From Shewanella seohaensis (GTDB taxonomy: Bacteria > Pseudomonadota > Gammaproteobacteria > Enterobacterales > Shewanellaceae), in contig NZ_CP104900.1 in assembly GCF_025449215.1 (NCBI RefSeq), positions 124,001 through 188,000 on the forward strand: DNA of 64,000 nucleotides, written 5' to 3'. Below the pieces are notes generated by a model. That model saw only the letters and a list, made by a program, of their open reading frames with translations, did no database searches and had not been told where the DNA came from. Below, in pieces: positions 37,813 through 47,611 of this stretch (position 1 is the stretch's first letter; the number at the start of each line of letters is the position of its first letter). A program made the translations under genes and the position numbers.

Positions 37813-38243
37813 AAGCCTTGCTCAGCATAGAAATGGACATGCAGATCCCCTTCCACGATGTGGATTCGATGGGGATCACTTGGCATGGTAATTACCTGCG
37901 TTATTTCGAGATTGCCCGCTGCAAATTGCTCGACGAGTTAGGCTACAACTATCGCCAAATGCAGGCCTCGAACTACGCTTGGCCGATTATTGATTTGCAG
38001 ATCAAATACGTTAAGGCCAGCACCTTCGAGCAAAACATTACCGTGCGCGCCGAGTTGGTCGAGTGGGAAAATCGCTTAAAAATCAATTATCAAATCCGTG
38101 ATACGGCAACTGGTGAGCGTATTACCAAGGGCTATACCATTCAGGCGGCGGTGGATATGACGAGCCAAGAAATGTGCTTTGTGACGCCAGAGATATTCCG
38201 CAGCAAAATCGCCCCGCTGCTGGCAAAGGCGGATAGCGAATGA
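37809..38243 (+). CDS. APE acyl thioesterase (4HBT hotdog)
   Basis: 144-aa hotdog thioesterase. HDVDSMGITWHGNYLRYFEIARCKLLDELG is the 4-hydroxybenzoyl-CoA thioesterase/YbgC signature, with the catalytic aspartate in DVDSMG. I start at ATG 37809, overlapping the lyase stop; the frame from 37794 lies within that gene. In aryl-polyene clusters it may release or edit carrier-bound chains. Confidence 0.88.
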   Translation: MKALLSIEMDMQIPFHDVDSMGITWHGNYLRYFEIARCKLLDELGYNYRQMQASNYAWPIIDLQIKYVKASTFEQNITVRAELVEWENRLKINYQIRDTATGERITKGYTIQAAVDMTSQEMCFVTPEIFRSKIAPLLAKADSE

Positions 38244-39058
38244 TTTCCCTCCTTGCACGTTCTAAGTGGTGGCTAGGGTTCTGCCAAAGCCTACTCTTAA
38301 GCTGCACACTGCTGTTTGGCTCGGCACAGGCGCAGAGCCTCGCCGATTTGAACCTCACAAGTTCGAGCCAATATCAGCCCCTATTTAACCAAGGAGCCGA
38401 TAGCGCCGCATTACTCGCCCTTAGCCAAAAACTTAACCTTGGCGAGACGGTGCGCGGCCACTTTGTGCAATCGCGCCAGCTTAAAGTGCTGAAAAAGCCG
38501 CTAGTGAGCCAAGGCCAGTTTGTATTCGACAAAGACCAAGGGCTGATCTGGCAGCAACTTAACCCCTTCGAATCCCTGCTAATTTTAAAAGATAAGCAAC
38601 TGATCCAAAAAGATAGCCAAGGGCGAGTGCAAATCAGCCAAGCCGATGCTTCGGCAAGCGCGGCGGCCATGGGGGATTTGTTACCGAGTCTAGTGAATGC
38701 CATGCTGGGCGGCGATATTTCGGGCTTAAGTGCAAACTTCGAACTGCACTTTTTAGCCCAAGAACCCTTAGCGCAAGACAAGTCGTCACAAGAAAGCTCA
38801 AGTTCAAGCAGCGCAGACTGGCAGTTGGGATTAACTCCAAAAGATCCGCTGATGAAGAAGGCTATCGCCCACATGGTGCTCGAAGGCAGCGATACTTTAC
38901 ACGCCTTAGTGCTACTCAGCGCCAAGCCGAGTGTGAGTCCGCAGGATATCACCCGTATCGATTTTAGCGAGCTGCGCCAAGGTCCACTGAGTGAGGCTGA
39001 GTTAGCCCAATATGCCATCAGCCAGACGAGTTCTAAAGACGCGGGTTCAAGGGAGTAA
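38240..39058 (+). CDS. APE cluster LolA-like outer-membrane lipoprotein carrier
   Basis: 272-aa periplasmic protein with a signal peptide (about residues 1-32: WWLGFCQSLLLSCTLLFGSAQAQ). The LolA-type core has GETVRGHFVQSRQLKVLKKPLVSQGQFVF and LIWQQLNPFESLLIL. The end is Ser-rich and hydrophilic. LolA paralogues are constant members of aryl-polyene operons and probably ferry the pigment lipid from the inner membrane exporter to the outer membrane, in company with the MMPL protein next door. Confidence 0.88.
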   Translation: MISLLARSKWWLGFCQSLLLSCTLLFGSAQAQSLADLNLTSSSQYQPLFNQGADSAALLALSQKLNLGETVRGHFVQSRQLKVLKKPLVSQGQFVFDKDQGLIWQQLNPFESLLILKDKQLIQKDSQGRVQISQADASASAAAMGDLLPSLVNAMLGGDISGLSANFELHFLAQEPLAQDKSSQESSSSSSADWQLGLTPKDPLMKKAIAHMVLEGSDTLHALVLLSAKPSVSPQDITRIDFSELRQGPLSEAELAQYAISQTSSKDAGSRE

Positions 39059-39067
39059 GGCAGAATC

Positions 39068-41590
39068 ATGGCGCCCAAGATTGCCACGCGTATTGGCCAT
39101 AGCCTGATGCAAACCTCGACTAAATGGCGCTTCGCTATTTGGTTGTGTTTGATGCTGGCGGCAAGCCTGTGGACGCTGCAACAGTGGCAAAATGGGGCTA
39201 AGGTACAAAGCGATATTCTCGCCATGTTGCCCCATCTGCAGCAGGATGCACTCACGGCGCGCGCCCTCGAACAAGTGGAATCGACACTCGCCGATCAAGT
39301 GTATCTCGCCCTGATTGCCGAGGATGAACCTCAGGCGATTGCGGCGGCAACACTCCTGATGGAGCAGCTTAAGACTCAACATACCGCTTTTACCGATATT
39401 CGCAGCGCCGATCTGCAGATGGGTGAAGCCCTAGGGCAATTTTATTTCCCCTATCGCTTTAAACTGCTCACCCCTGAACAAACCAAAGCCTTAAGCCATG
39501 ATGGCCTCGAGCACTTAATCGCCTCGGCCACTCAGCAGCTCTACAACGCCTTTAGTTATGCCAATAGCCAACTCTTGACCCAAGATCCTTTGCTGTTGTT
39601 TCCCGACAATTTGCTCGCCCTTGCGCCTAGTTCGAAACTGAGCGCCAGCCAAGGGATTTTACTTGCTCATCCCAACCAAGGTGTTGATACCAAACAAGGT
39701 GTTGATAACAGTGAAGGCGTGGCCGCCATTGTGATGGCAAAAGGCACAGATAGCGCCTTTAACCCTAATGCGCAGTTACGCCAGCAAGCGGCACTCACTC
39801 AAGCGCTGAATGCCGTCAGCGCCCAATATGCCAGCGTTAAAGTGTTACAGGCGGGCGCGCTGTTCCATGCCATAGAGGCTACCAATACCGCGAAGAGCGA
39901 AATCTCTGTTCTCGGTCTCGCCTCTTTGCTCGGCGTAGTGTTATTTGTTTGGCTCGCCTTTCGCTCCGTGATGCCACTCTTGCTGGCGATGGTGACCATA
40001 GGCAGCGGCCTGCTGCTGGCGGTGACCTTTACCTTAAGCGTGTTCGGAGAACTGCATTTACTCACTCTCGTCTTTGGCACTAGCCTGATTGGGATTGCCA
40101 TAGACTACAGTTTCCATTTTTACTGCGAGCGGTTAAGCGATAATGAGCGTAGCGCGCAGGCGACCGTGGCCTATATCTTCCCCACAGTGTCACTCGCCTT
40201 TATCACCAGCGCCTTGGCCTATGTTGGTATCGGTTTAGCGCCGTTTCCCGGCATGCAGCAGGTGGCAATTTTCTGCGCCTCGGGCTTACTCGGCGCCTAC
40301 CTGACGTTAGTGCTCGCCTATCCATTATTGGCGGGCAGCAAGTTGCCTTCGGGAGAACGCCCGTTAACTCTGGCACAGGCTTATCTTGCGAAACTCACTG
40401 GGTTCTCCAATAAACTGGTCTCGCCATGGGGATTGAGTCTGTTTGCCTTAGTGCTCGCGGGAGTTTGTCTGCTGGGGATCAGCAAGCTTAACGTCGATGA
40501 TGATATTCGCCATTTACAGCAAAGCCCTGCGAGCGTGACTGAACCTGAAGACAAGCTCAGAAAATTACTCAGTGGCGGCACGGATAATCAGTTTTTATTG
40601 GTGCGCGCCTCCAGCGAAGAAGCCTTACTGCAACGACTCGAAGCCCTCAGTCCGCAGCTCGATGCCGCCATTAAACAGCAAGAGCTGGGCAACTATGTCA
40701 GCCTTAGCCGTTATCTGCCAAGCAAGCAAAAGCAGGATGCAGCGTATCAATTACAGGGCAAGATTTACCAATCGCAATTAACCACAGTGCTAAACAACAT
40801 TGGCCTCGATGACAACCTAGCACCTGAGCTTTCTGCCGCCTATCTTGCCGCTAAGGATAGCTATATCACCCCGGCGGATTTTTTCGAGCTGGGCCTAGGC
40901 AAACAGTTAGCGCCACTCTGGCTTGCACCGCAGGGATTCGCACAGCTTGAGCACTCAACAGAGTCAGCGACCAGTCTAGATAATACCAACCTAGGGAATG
41001 ATAGCCATGGCGCTATAGTGCTGCTTGGTGGTATTGAAGATATTGCGGCCCTCAAGGCGCGCTTTGCCGAGGATCCGCAGGTACAGCTTATAGATAAGGT
41101 CGCGGATATTTCCACCGTGATGGGCCACTATCGCCTGCTTACCCTGAAGTTATTGGGGCTAGCACTCGTTATCGCCCTCTTACTATTTAGCCTGAGCTTT
41201 GGCGTTAAAAGAGCCGCCCTAGTGGTCGCCGTACCCGCGCTGGCCGCCTTACTCACCTTGGCCATTTTAGGCTTAGTCGGCTCGCCCTTAAGCTTGTTTC
41301 ATGCGCTGGCGCTGATTTTAGTCTTCGGGATTGGGATAGATTACAGTTTGTTCTTTGCCTCTGCCCAGCAACATGGCAAGGCAGTGATGATGGCGGTGTT
41401 TATGTCCGCCTGTTCGACCCTATTGGCCTTTGGCTTACTCGCCTTTAGCCAAACCCAAGCTATTCATTATTTTGGATTAACCCTGTCCCTCGGCATAGGG
41501 TTTACCTTTGTACTTTCGCCATTGATTTTGACCACCAGTCAGGTTTTAACCACCAACAAGGTCTCGATACCTACAAGGAATGTTATTTAA
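39068..41590 (+). CDS. APE cluster MMPL/RND-family exporter
   Basis: 840-aa RND-superfamily protein built as two halves, each with one N-terminal helix, a large periplasmic loop and five more helices. The TM4-type motif occurs in both halves: LIGIAIDYSFHFY (about residue 335-350) and FGIGIDYSLFF (about 755-765). First helix is FAIWLCLMLAASLWTLQ. It is thought to move the aryl-polyene lipid out of the inner membrane, handing it to the LolA-like carrier. The repeat NQGVDTKQGVDNSEGV in the first loop is a small tandem duplication. Confidence 0.88.
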   Translation: MAPKIATRIGHSLMQTSTKWRFAIWLCLMLAASLWTLQQWQNGAKVQSDILAMLPHLQQDALTARALEQVESTLADQVYLALIAEDEPQAIAAATLLMEQLKTQHTAFTDIRSADLQMGEALGQFYFPYRFKLLTPEQTKALSHDGLEHLIASATQQLYNAFSYANSQLLTQDPLLLFPDNLLALAPSSKLSASQGILLAHPNQGVDTKQGVDNSEGVAAIVMAKGTDSAFNPNAQLRQQAALTQALNAVSAQYASVKVLQAGALFHAIEATNTAKSEISVLGLASLLGVVLFVWLAFRSVMPLLLAMVTIGSGLLLAVTFTLSVFGELHLLTLVFGTSLIGIAIDYSFHFYCERLSDNERSAQATVAYIFPTVSLAFITSALAYVGIGLAPFPGMQQVAIFCASGLLGAYLTLVLAYPLLAGSKLPSGERPLTLAQAYLAKLTGFSNKLVSPWGLSLFALVLAGVCLLGISKLNVDDDIRHLQQSPASVTEPEDKLRKLLSGGTDNQFLLVRASSEEALLQRLEALSPQLDAAIKQQELGNYVSLSRYLPSKQKQDAAYQLQGKIYQSQLTTVLNNIGLDDNLAPELSAAYLAAKDSYITPADFFELGLGKQLAPLWLAPQGFAQLEHSTESATSLDNTNLGNDSHGAIVLLGGIEDIAALKARFAEDPQVQLIDKVADISTVMGHYRLLTLKLLGLALVIALLLFSLSFGVKRAALVVAVPALAALLTLAILGLVGSPLSLFHALALILVFGIGIDYSLFFASAQQHGKAVMMAVFMSACSTLLAFGLLAFSQTQAIHYFGLTLSLGIGFTFVLSPLILTTSQVLTTNKVSIPTRNVI

Positions 41591-42898
41591 ATGTCCACAT
41601 CTACCGCTGCAAGCTCCGCACAGTCCCACTCCCTTTCCGTCGATGTGGCCATTATTGGCGCAGGCCCCTCGGGCTCGATTGCCGCTAGCCTATTGCATAA
41701 GCAAGGCAAACGGGTATTAGTGCTAGAAAAACAACACTTTCCACGCTTTTCTATCGGCGAGAGCCTGCTGCCCTGCTGTATGCAATTTATTGAAGAAGCG
41801 GGCATGTTAGAGGCGCTGAATGCGGCGGGATTCCAGTATAAAAATGGCGCCGCCTTCCGTCGCGATGGGGTGTATACCACCTTTGACTTTACCGACAAAT
41901 TTACCCCAGGACCGGGCACAACCTTCCAAGTGCAACGGGCAAACTTCGACAAATTGCTCGCCGATACCGCAGCAAGCTTTGGGGTAGAGATCCGTTACGG
42001 TGAAACCGTTGAGGCAATCGATTTAAGCGCCAACCCGCGCTTAAGCGTGCGTAACGAGCAAGGTGAGCTGTACCAAGTTGAGGCGCAATATGTGCTCGAT
42101 GCCAGCGGTTTTGGCCGAGTATTGCCACGACTACTCAACCTCGAAACGCCGTCGTCGCTGCCGACCCGCAGCGCTATCTTCACCCATGTGGAAGATAACA
42201 TCAGCGATCCCGACTTCGACCGGAATAAGATTTTAATTAGTGTTCATCCGCAGCATCAGGATATTTGGTACTGGTTAATTCCCTTCAGCAACGGCCGTTG
42301 CTCGCTCGGCGTCGTGGCAGAACCGCAATTACTCGCGCGCCTCGAAGGCGATTTAGAGCAGCAGCTGCTGACCATAGTTAAAGAAGAACCCGGCCTGAAA
42401 GCATTGCTGGCCAATGCTAAAGTCGCTCAGCCCTGTGCAACACTCAAGGGCTACTCCGCCAACGTATCGCGCCTCGCCACCGACAAGTTTGCCCTGCTGG
42501 GCAACGCGGGCGAGTTCCTCGATCCGGTGTTTTCATCGGGCGTAACTATCGCCATGCAGTCGGCATCCATGGCGGCGAAATACGTGCTTAAACAGCTTAA
42601 TGGCGATACCGTCGATTGGCCCGCCGAGTACTCGGCGCCGTTAATGCAAGGGGTGAACACCTTCCGCACTTACGTGCAGGCTTGGTACGATGGTCGCTTC
42701 CAAGATGTGATTTTTTACGAAAATCCGAATCCTAAAATCAAACAGATGATCTGCTCGATTTTGGCTGGCTATGCTTGGGATGTGCAAAATCCCTTTGTTA
42801 AAGAATCCGAGCGACGTCTAAACATGGTGGTAGAGCTATGTCGGCAACAAGCCGAACTCAGCGCCGAACCTGACGTTAGCGAATTAGCCGAGGTGTAA
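41591..42898 (+). CDS. APE cluster FAD-dependent oxidoreductase (tryptophan-halogenase-like fold)
   Basis: 435-aa flavoprotein. The Rossmann motif is IIGAGPSGSIAAS (residues 21-33), GxGxxG at 23-28. The later segments WYWLIPFSNGRCSLGVV and LLGNAGEFLDPVFSSGV (the second FAD-binding aspartate motif) are of the PHBH/halogenase-like class. FAD-dependent homologues occupy this place in aryl-polyene clusters; the reaction (hydroxylation or desaturation of the chain head) is not proven. The ATG immediately follows the MMPL stop with no gap. Confidence 0.85.
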   Translation: MSTSTAASSAQSHSLSVDVAIIGAGPSGSIAASLLHKQGKRVLVLEKQHFPRFSIGESLLPCCMQFIEEAGMLEALNAAGFQYKNGAAFRRDGVYTTFDFTDKFTPGPGTTFQVQRANFDKLLADTAASFGVEIRYGETVEAIDLSANPRLSVRNEQGELYQVEAQYVLDASGFGRVLPRLLNLETPSSLPTRSAIFTHVEDNISDPDFDRNKILISVHPQHQDIWYWLIPFSNGRCSLGVVAEPQLLARLEGDLEQQLLTIVKEEPGLKALLANAKVAQPCATLKGYSANVSRLATDKFALLGNAGEFLDPVFSSGVTIAMQSASMAAKYVLKQLNGDTVDWPAEYSAPLMQGVNTFRTYVQAWYDGRFQDVIFYENPNPKIKQMICSILAGYAWDVQNPFVKESERRLNMVVELCRQQAELSAEPDVSELAEV

Positions 42899-42902
42899 TT
42901 CG

Positions 42903-43637
42903 ATGCACTTAAGCCTTAAAGCCAAAGGTCGCCCCAAAGCGATAGCAACCTTTTCCCTGCTCCTTATCAGCCTAGGTTTGATGGGATGCAGCGAACTGCT
43001 CTATCGGCAAACCTGTGTTGGCTTGGCGAAAGATATGCGTTATTGCTTAGCGCCACTCCCCCGTGATTTCGGCCCTGCAACAGATAAACCGCTCACCAAG
43101 CCGCTGACGAATGACCCTAAAATTCAAGGCAATAGTCAGCAAGGTGACAGCAAGGCTGGAGTATCCTCACCCCAGTCCTTTAGTCAAAAGGTGAGCATTA
43201 AGGTGGGCGATAATACCCACGAGCTACTCACCCAGCTCGAACTCGAAGGAGAACGGATGACACTGGTCGGGCTCGCGCCCCTAGGTCAGGCATTGTTTAC
43301 CTTGGTTTACGATGGGAATACACTCAGCAGTGAACAGAGTCTCTTGCTAGGGGATGAGTTTAAGGCCGAATACCTGATGGCGATGATTCAACTCATCTAT
43401 TGGCCGGAGCAGAGTATTAAAAGCCATTTAGAGGGCGGCGAGTTAGTGACAGGACTGTGTGACGCTATTCCCTGTCGCCAGTTTTATAGCCAAGACACGC
43501 TGATCAGTCGCAGTGATAATCAGACTCAAGTGATACAAATTCGTTATCAGCAACAGAGCGATGATGCTCTCTGGCAGGCGCACATTAATTTGACCATGCC
43601 ACAGGCAAAGTTTGAGTTAGAGATACAACCCATTTAA
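42903..43637 (+). CDS. APE cluster DUF3261-like lipoprotein
   Basis: 244-aa lipoprotein with a signal peptide ending in lipobox LGLMGC (cysteine near residue 29). The mature part has a variable polar linker (about 60-100) and a domain with LTQLELEGERMTLVGLAPLGQALFTLVYDG and AMIQLIYWPEQ, matching the DUF3261 lipoproteins of aryl-polyene clusters. It may help transport or anchoring of the pigment in the outer membrane. Starts 4 bases after the flavoprotein stop; 96 bases separate it from the next gene. Confidence 0.85.
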   Translation: MHLSLKAKGRPKAIATFSLLLISLGLMGCSELLYRQTCVGLAKDMRYCLAPLPRDFGPATDKPLTKPLTNDPKIQGNSQQGDSKAGVSSPQSFSQKVSIKVGDNTHELLTQLELEGERMTLVGLAPLGQALFTLVYDGNTLSSEQSLLLGDEFKAEYLMAMIQLIYWPEQSIKSHLEGGELVTGLCDAIPCRQFYSQDTLISRSDNQTQVIQIRYQQQSDDALWQAHINLTMPQAKFELEIQPI

Positions 43638-43733
43638 TCGTCTTTTGACCATGCCATAGGCACCCGTTAACAGCCAATCGATATGAGCTTTTAGCATTGC
43701 TCGCATCAAAGGCCATAGGTATAGCAAGCAGCA

Positions 43734-44951
43734 ATGAACAACAGAGTCGCCATTACACAGATTGGATTGTGTACCCCGTTAGGGCAAACGCCCGAACAGG
43801 TGTTAGCCCGCTTGATTGCAGGCGATACCAGTGCCATGCAAACCAGTGACACCCTGCTATTTGGGGAGTCGACACTGGTCGCGCCCGTCACTGAGCCGTT
43901 ACCGACGATACCTGCCGCACTGGTGCAATTCGATTGTCGCAATAATCAATTACTCCTTGCTGCCGCACTGCAAATTCGCGATGCCGTAGAGCAAGCTAAA
44001 AGTGACTTTGGTGCCGACCGCATCGGCGTAGTCTTAGGCACCAGCACCTCGGGGATTTCGAAGGGCGAAGCCGCCTTGGCCTATCGCAATCAACACGGCC
44101 ACTTCCCCGCCGATTACCATTACTTCCAACAGGAATTGGGCAGCACCAGCGATTTTTTACGCCAGTTATTTGCGCTCCAAGGCCCCTGCTACACCATTTC
44201 GACCGCCTGCTCATCCAGCGCTAAGGTATTTGCCAGCGCCAAACGCCTACTCGAGGCCAAGCTGTGCGACATGGTGATCGTTGGCGGCATTGACAGCCTG
44301 TGCCAACTGACAGTCAACGGGTTTCACGCCTTAGAATCGGTTTCCAAGGGACATTGCAATCCCTTCAGCGCCAATCGTGATGGCATCAATATCGGTGAAG
44401 GCGCCGCGCTATTTACCCTGACCTTAGCGACAGACAACATAGCAAATGAAGCCTGCGTTTTGCTTGCAGGCATTGGCGAGTCGAGCGATGCGCATCATAT
44501 GTCGGCGCCGCATCCCGAAGGTGCGGGGGCGATTGCCGCCATGCAGGCCGCGCTTGATGATGCACAGATTTCGGCGCAACAGATTGATTATATAAACTTA
44601 CATGGCACAGCAACGCCTAAAAATGATGCGATGGAAAGCCGCGCCGTACTCTCGGTATTTGGTGACACGCCACCACCCGCAAGCTCAACCAAACCGCTGG
44701 TTGGCCATACCTTAGGTGCCGCGGGCGCGATTGAAGCCGCATTTTGTTATTTATTGCTCTCACCCCATAATCACCATTTTGCCCTGCCTCCCCATAGGTA
44801 TGATGGGCAGCCAGATCCACAGGATCCCAGCATAGCCTTAGTCGCGCCCAAACAATGCGCCGAGCATGGCAAGCTTAACTATGTGATGAGCAACTCCTTC
44901 GCCTTTGGTGGCAGCAATGCCAGCCTGATTTTTTGCCGTAAAGGGGCTTAA
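43734..44951 (+). CDS. APE beta-ketoacyl-ACP synthase (ApeO type)
   Basis: 405-aa ketosynthase of the FabF/KS II class. The nucleophile is C159 (YTISTACSSSAKVF), and the two histidines are in HGTATPKNDAMES and VGHTLGAAGAIEAAF, so the enzyme should be active. Together with the chain-length factor encoded first in the operon it probably extends the polyene chain. The ATG at 43734 has AGCAGCA upstream, a weak ribosome-binding site. Confidence 0.92.
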   Translation: MNNRVAITQIGLCTPLGQTPEQVLARLIAGDTSAMQTSDTLLFGESTLVAPVTEPLPTIPAALVQFDCRNNQLLLAAALQIRDAVEQAKSDFGADRIGVVLGTSTSGISKGEAALAYRNQHGHFPADYHYFQQELGSTSDFLRQLFALQGPCYTISTACSSSAKVFASAKRLLEAKLCDMVIVGGIDSLCQLTVNGFHALESVSKGHCNPFSANRDGINIGEGAALFTLTLATDNIANEACVLLAGIGESSDAHHMSAPHPEGAGAIAAMQAALDDAQISAQQIDYINLHGTATPKNDAMESRAVLSVFGDTPPPASSTKPLVGHTLGAAGAIEAAFCYLLLSPHNHHFALPPHRYDGQPDPQDPSIALVAPKQCAEHGKLNYVMSNSFAFGGSNASLIFCRKGA

Positions 44952-44956
44952 GTTTT

Positions 44957-45496
44957 ATGTCCAGTTCTACTGACACTGCAATGGCACCCGCCGAGCCGAT
45001 GTGGCTGCAACAATTAGCCGAGCAGAATATTGCCGATTTTATTCCGCATCGTGCGCCAATGATCTTGATTGATAAGATCATTCGCCATCAGCAGGATGCG
45101 CTCGAAACCGAAGTGCAGATCAGCCCTCAGAGTGCTTATTTTGACGAGCAACGTCAGGCCGTCCCCAATTATGTAGGCATCGAATACATGGCGCAGAGCA
45201 TCGCCGCCCTCGCCGGTGTAGAGGCCAAACTGCGCCACGATAAAATCCGAGTGGGTTTTTTATTGGGATCGCGTAAATTAGCCTTGCACACAGCGCAGTA
45301 CGAGCTCAACCGCCGCTACCGCACTCAGGTTAAACGCCTCTATCAAGAAGAGTCGGGACTGGCGGTATTCGATTGCCAGATTTATCTGTTGCCCGAGGCT
45401 GGAGCGGAGCAAACACCACAACTTGTGGCCGAGGCCAATGTGAACGTGTTCCAACCCCAGGACACCCAAGCGTATATCGCCTCCAGTCAGGCTTAA
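44957..45496 (+). CDS. APE second dehydratase (ApeP type, hotdog)
   Basis: 179-aa hotdog protein. DFIPHRAPMILIDKI carries the histidine H31 (FabA/FabZ family), and VGIEYMAQSIAALAGVEAKL is the family helix. The partner dehydratase at 34047 is encoded elsewhere in the operon, as in known clusters where two hotdog subunits form one enzyme. Only 5 bases after the ketosynthase stop. Confidence 0.87.
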   Translation: MSSSTDTAMAPAEPMWLQQLAEQNIADFIPHRAPMILIDKIIRHQQDALETEVQISPQSAYFDEQRQAVPNYVGIEYMAQSIAALAGVEAKLRHDKIRVGFLLGSRKLALHTAQYELNRRYRTQVKRLYQEESGLAVFDCQIYLLPEAGAEQTPQLVAEANVNVFQPQDTQAYIASSQA

Positions 45497-45621
45497 TGTC
45501 TGGCCTAGCGCTCACAAGCGCCAAGCTTTAAACCGACGCAACGTCAGTCGCACTACAAAAGGATTTAGCCCTTTGATGCATAAACAACTCATCATCAAGC
45601 ATCACGGGTGGAGAAATAAAG

Positions 45622-46347
45622 ATGAATAACAGAGTATTAGTCACAGGTTCGAGCCGCGGTATTGGCAAAGCCATCGCCCTTAAACTGGCCGCAGCGGGCT
45701 ACGATATCGCCCTGCATTATCACAGCAATCAGGCCGCAGCCGATGCCAGCGCCGCAGAACTTAGCGCCCTTGGGGTGAACGTCAGCCTATTAAAGTTTGA
45801 TGTTGCCGACCGCGCCGCCGTAAAAGCCGCCATAGAAGCCGATATTGAGGCCAATGGCGCCTATTATGGCGTGATACTCAATGCGGGCATTAACCGTGAC
45901 AATGCCTTCCCAGCGATGAGCGAAACCGAGTGGGACAGCGTGATCCACACTAACCTCGATGGTTTTTACAATGTGATTCATCCCTGTGTTATGCCCATGG
46001 TACAAGGCCGTAAGGGTGGACGAATCATCACCTTGGCCTCAGTCTCAGGTATAGCGGGCAACCGTGGACAGGTCAATTACAGCGCTTCTAAGGCCGGATT
46101 GATTGGCGCCACTAAGGCGCTGTCCCTAGAGCTGGCTAAACGTAAGATCACCGTCAACTGTATCGCCCCAGGTTTGATCGAAACCGATATGGTGGCGGAT
46201 ATTCCTAAGGATATGGTCGAGCAGTTAGTGCCGATGCGCCGCATGGGTAAACCCAATGAAATCGCAGCGTTAGCCGCCTTTTTAATGTCGGACGATGCCG
46301 CCTATATTACGCGCCAAGTGATTTCGGTGAATGGAGGCATGATCTAA
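45622..46347 (+). CDS. APE 3-ketoacyl-ACP reductase (FabG type)
   Basis: 241-aa short-chain dehydrogenase. NADPH site is VTGSSRGIGKAIAL (residues 7-20), the NAG motif LNAGINRDN follows, and the catalytic residues are S140, Y153 and K157 (NYSASKAG). It ends INGG-like (ISVNGGMI), as FabG does. GGAGAAATAAAG lies upstream. Reduces the ketoacyl chain in each extension round. Its stop is next to the ATG of the following ketosynthase with no gap. Confidence 0.92.
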   Translation: MNNRVLVTGSSRGIGKAIALKLAAAGYDIALHYHSNQAAADASAAELSALGVNVSLLKFDVADRAAVKAAIEADIEANGAYYGVILNAGINRDNAFPAMSETEWDSVIHTNLDGFYNVIHPCVMPMVQGRKGGRIITLASVSGIAGNRGQVNYSASKAGLIGATKALSLELAKRKITVNCIAPGLIETDMVADIPKDMVEQLVPMRRMGKPNEIAALAAFLMSDDAAYITRQVISVNGGMI

Positions 46348-47601
46348 ATGACGCAGCGCAATCCCCTAGGCAGACGTGTCGTCGTTACCGGTATCGGCGG
46401 TATCAGCGCCCTAGGCCATGACTGGCCAAGTATCGCAAGCAGCCTTAAGGCACAAAAAAACTGTGTCGTGACGATGGCCAAATGGGACAAATACGACGGA
46501 CTAAACACCCGCCTTGCTGCACCCATTACTGACTTTGAGGTGCCTAGCCACTATTCCCGCAAAAAGATCCGCTCCATGGGACGCGTCTCGATTATGGCGA
46601 CTCGCGCCAGCGAACTTGCGCTGATGGATGCGGGGCTCTTGGACGACCCTATCGTCACCTCGGGGGAAATGGGCATTGCCTATGGTTCCTCCACTGGCAG
46701 TACTGATCCGCTGGTCGCCTTTGGCGATATGCTCAAAAATGGCGATATGTCAGGCGTCACCGCCACCAGCTATATCCGCATGATGGCACACACCACTGCG
46801 GTAAACGTGGGGGTATTCTTTGGTCTTAAGGGACGCATTCATACCACCAGCAGCGCCTGTACTTCGGGCAGCCAAGGCATAGGTTACGCCTATGAGGCCA
46901 TCAAATACGGGCAACAGACCTTAATGCTCGCGGGCGGCGGTGAAGAACTCTGCCCGACCGAGGCCGTGGTATTCGACACCCTGTTTGCCACCAGCACTAA
47001 AAATGCCACCCCTGAGTTAACGCCTCGCCCCTTCGATGCCCATCGCGACGGTTTAGTGATTGGTGAAGGCGCTTGTACGCTGGTACTCGAAGAGTTAGAA
47101 CACGCCATGGCGCGCGGCGCGAAAATTTACGCCGAGATCGTCGGTTTTGGCACTAACTCCGATGGTCAGCATGTGACTCAGCCCAATAGCGATACCATGG
47201 AAATCGCCATTCGCTTAGCCCTTAAGGATGCTGCGCTCACGCCCGATGCCATTGGCTATGTAAATGCCCACGGCACAGCGACCGACCGCGGTGATGTTGC
47301 CGAAACCCATGCGACCCATGCCGTCTTCGGTGCGGATATGCCGATTTCATCCCTTAAAAGCTACACAGGCCATACCTTAGGTGCCTGCGGCGCGTTAGAA
47401 GCTTGGGTGAGTATCGAGATGATGAATGCGGGCTGGTTTGCTCCCACGCTCAATCTCGACAATATCGACCCAGAATGTGCCGCACTCGATTACATTCGCG
47501 GCGAGCCACGTGCGCTCGACACCGACTATGTGATGAGCAATAACTTCGCCTTTGGCGGCATCAACACCTCACTGATTTTTAAACGCTGGAAAACGACATA
47601 A
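46348..47601 (+). CDS. APE beta-ketoacyl-ACP synthase (ApeR type)
   Basis: 417-aa ketosynthase. Nucleophile C171 in HTTSSACTSGSQGIGYAY; histidines in AHGTATDRGDVAETH and TGHTLGACGALEAW. It differs clearly from the ketosynthase at 43734, and both have complete triads, so the cluster has two active ketosynthases plus one inactive partner. One probably starts chains and the other extends them (inference from work on related clusters). Last recognised biosynthetic gene. Confidence 0.92.
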   Translation: MTQRNPLGRRVVVTGIGGISALGHDWPSIASSLKAQKNCVVTMAKWDKYDGLNTRLAAPITDFEVPSHYSRKKIRSMGRVSIMATRASELALMDAGLLDDPIVTSGEMGIAYGSSTGSTDPLVAFGDMLKNGDMSGVTATSYIRMMAHTTAVNVGVFFGLKGRIHTTSSACTSGSQGIGYAYEAIKYGQQTLMLAGGGEELCPTEAVVFDTLFATSTKNATPELTPRPFDAHRDGLVIGEGACTLVLEELEHAMARGAKIYAEIVGFGTNSDGQHVTQPNSDTMEIAIRLALKDAALTPDAIGYVNAHGTATDRGDVAETHATHAVFGADMPISSLKSYTGHTLGACGALEAWVSIEMMNAGWFAPTLNLDNIDPECAALDYIRGEPRALDTDYVMSNNFAFGGINTSLIFKRWKTT

Positions 47602-47611
47602 GGACATACCA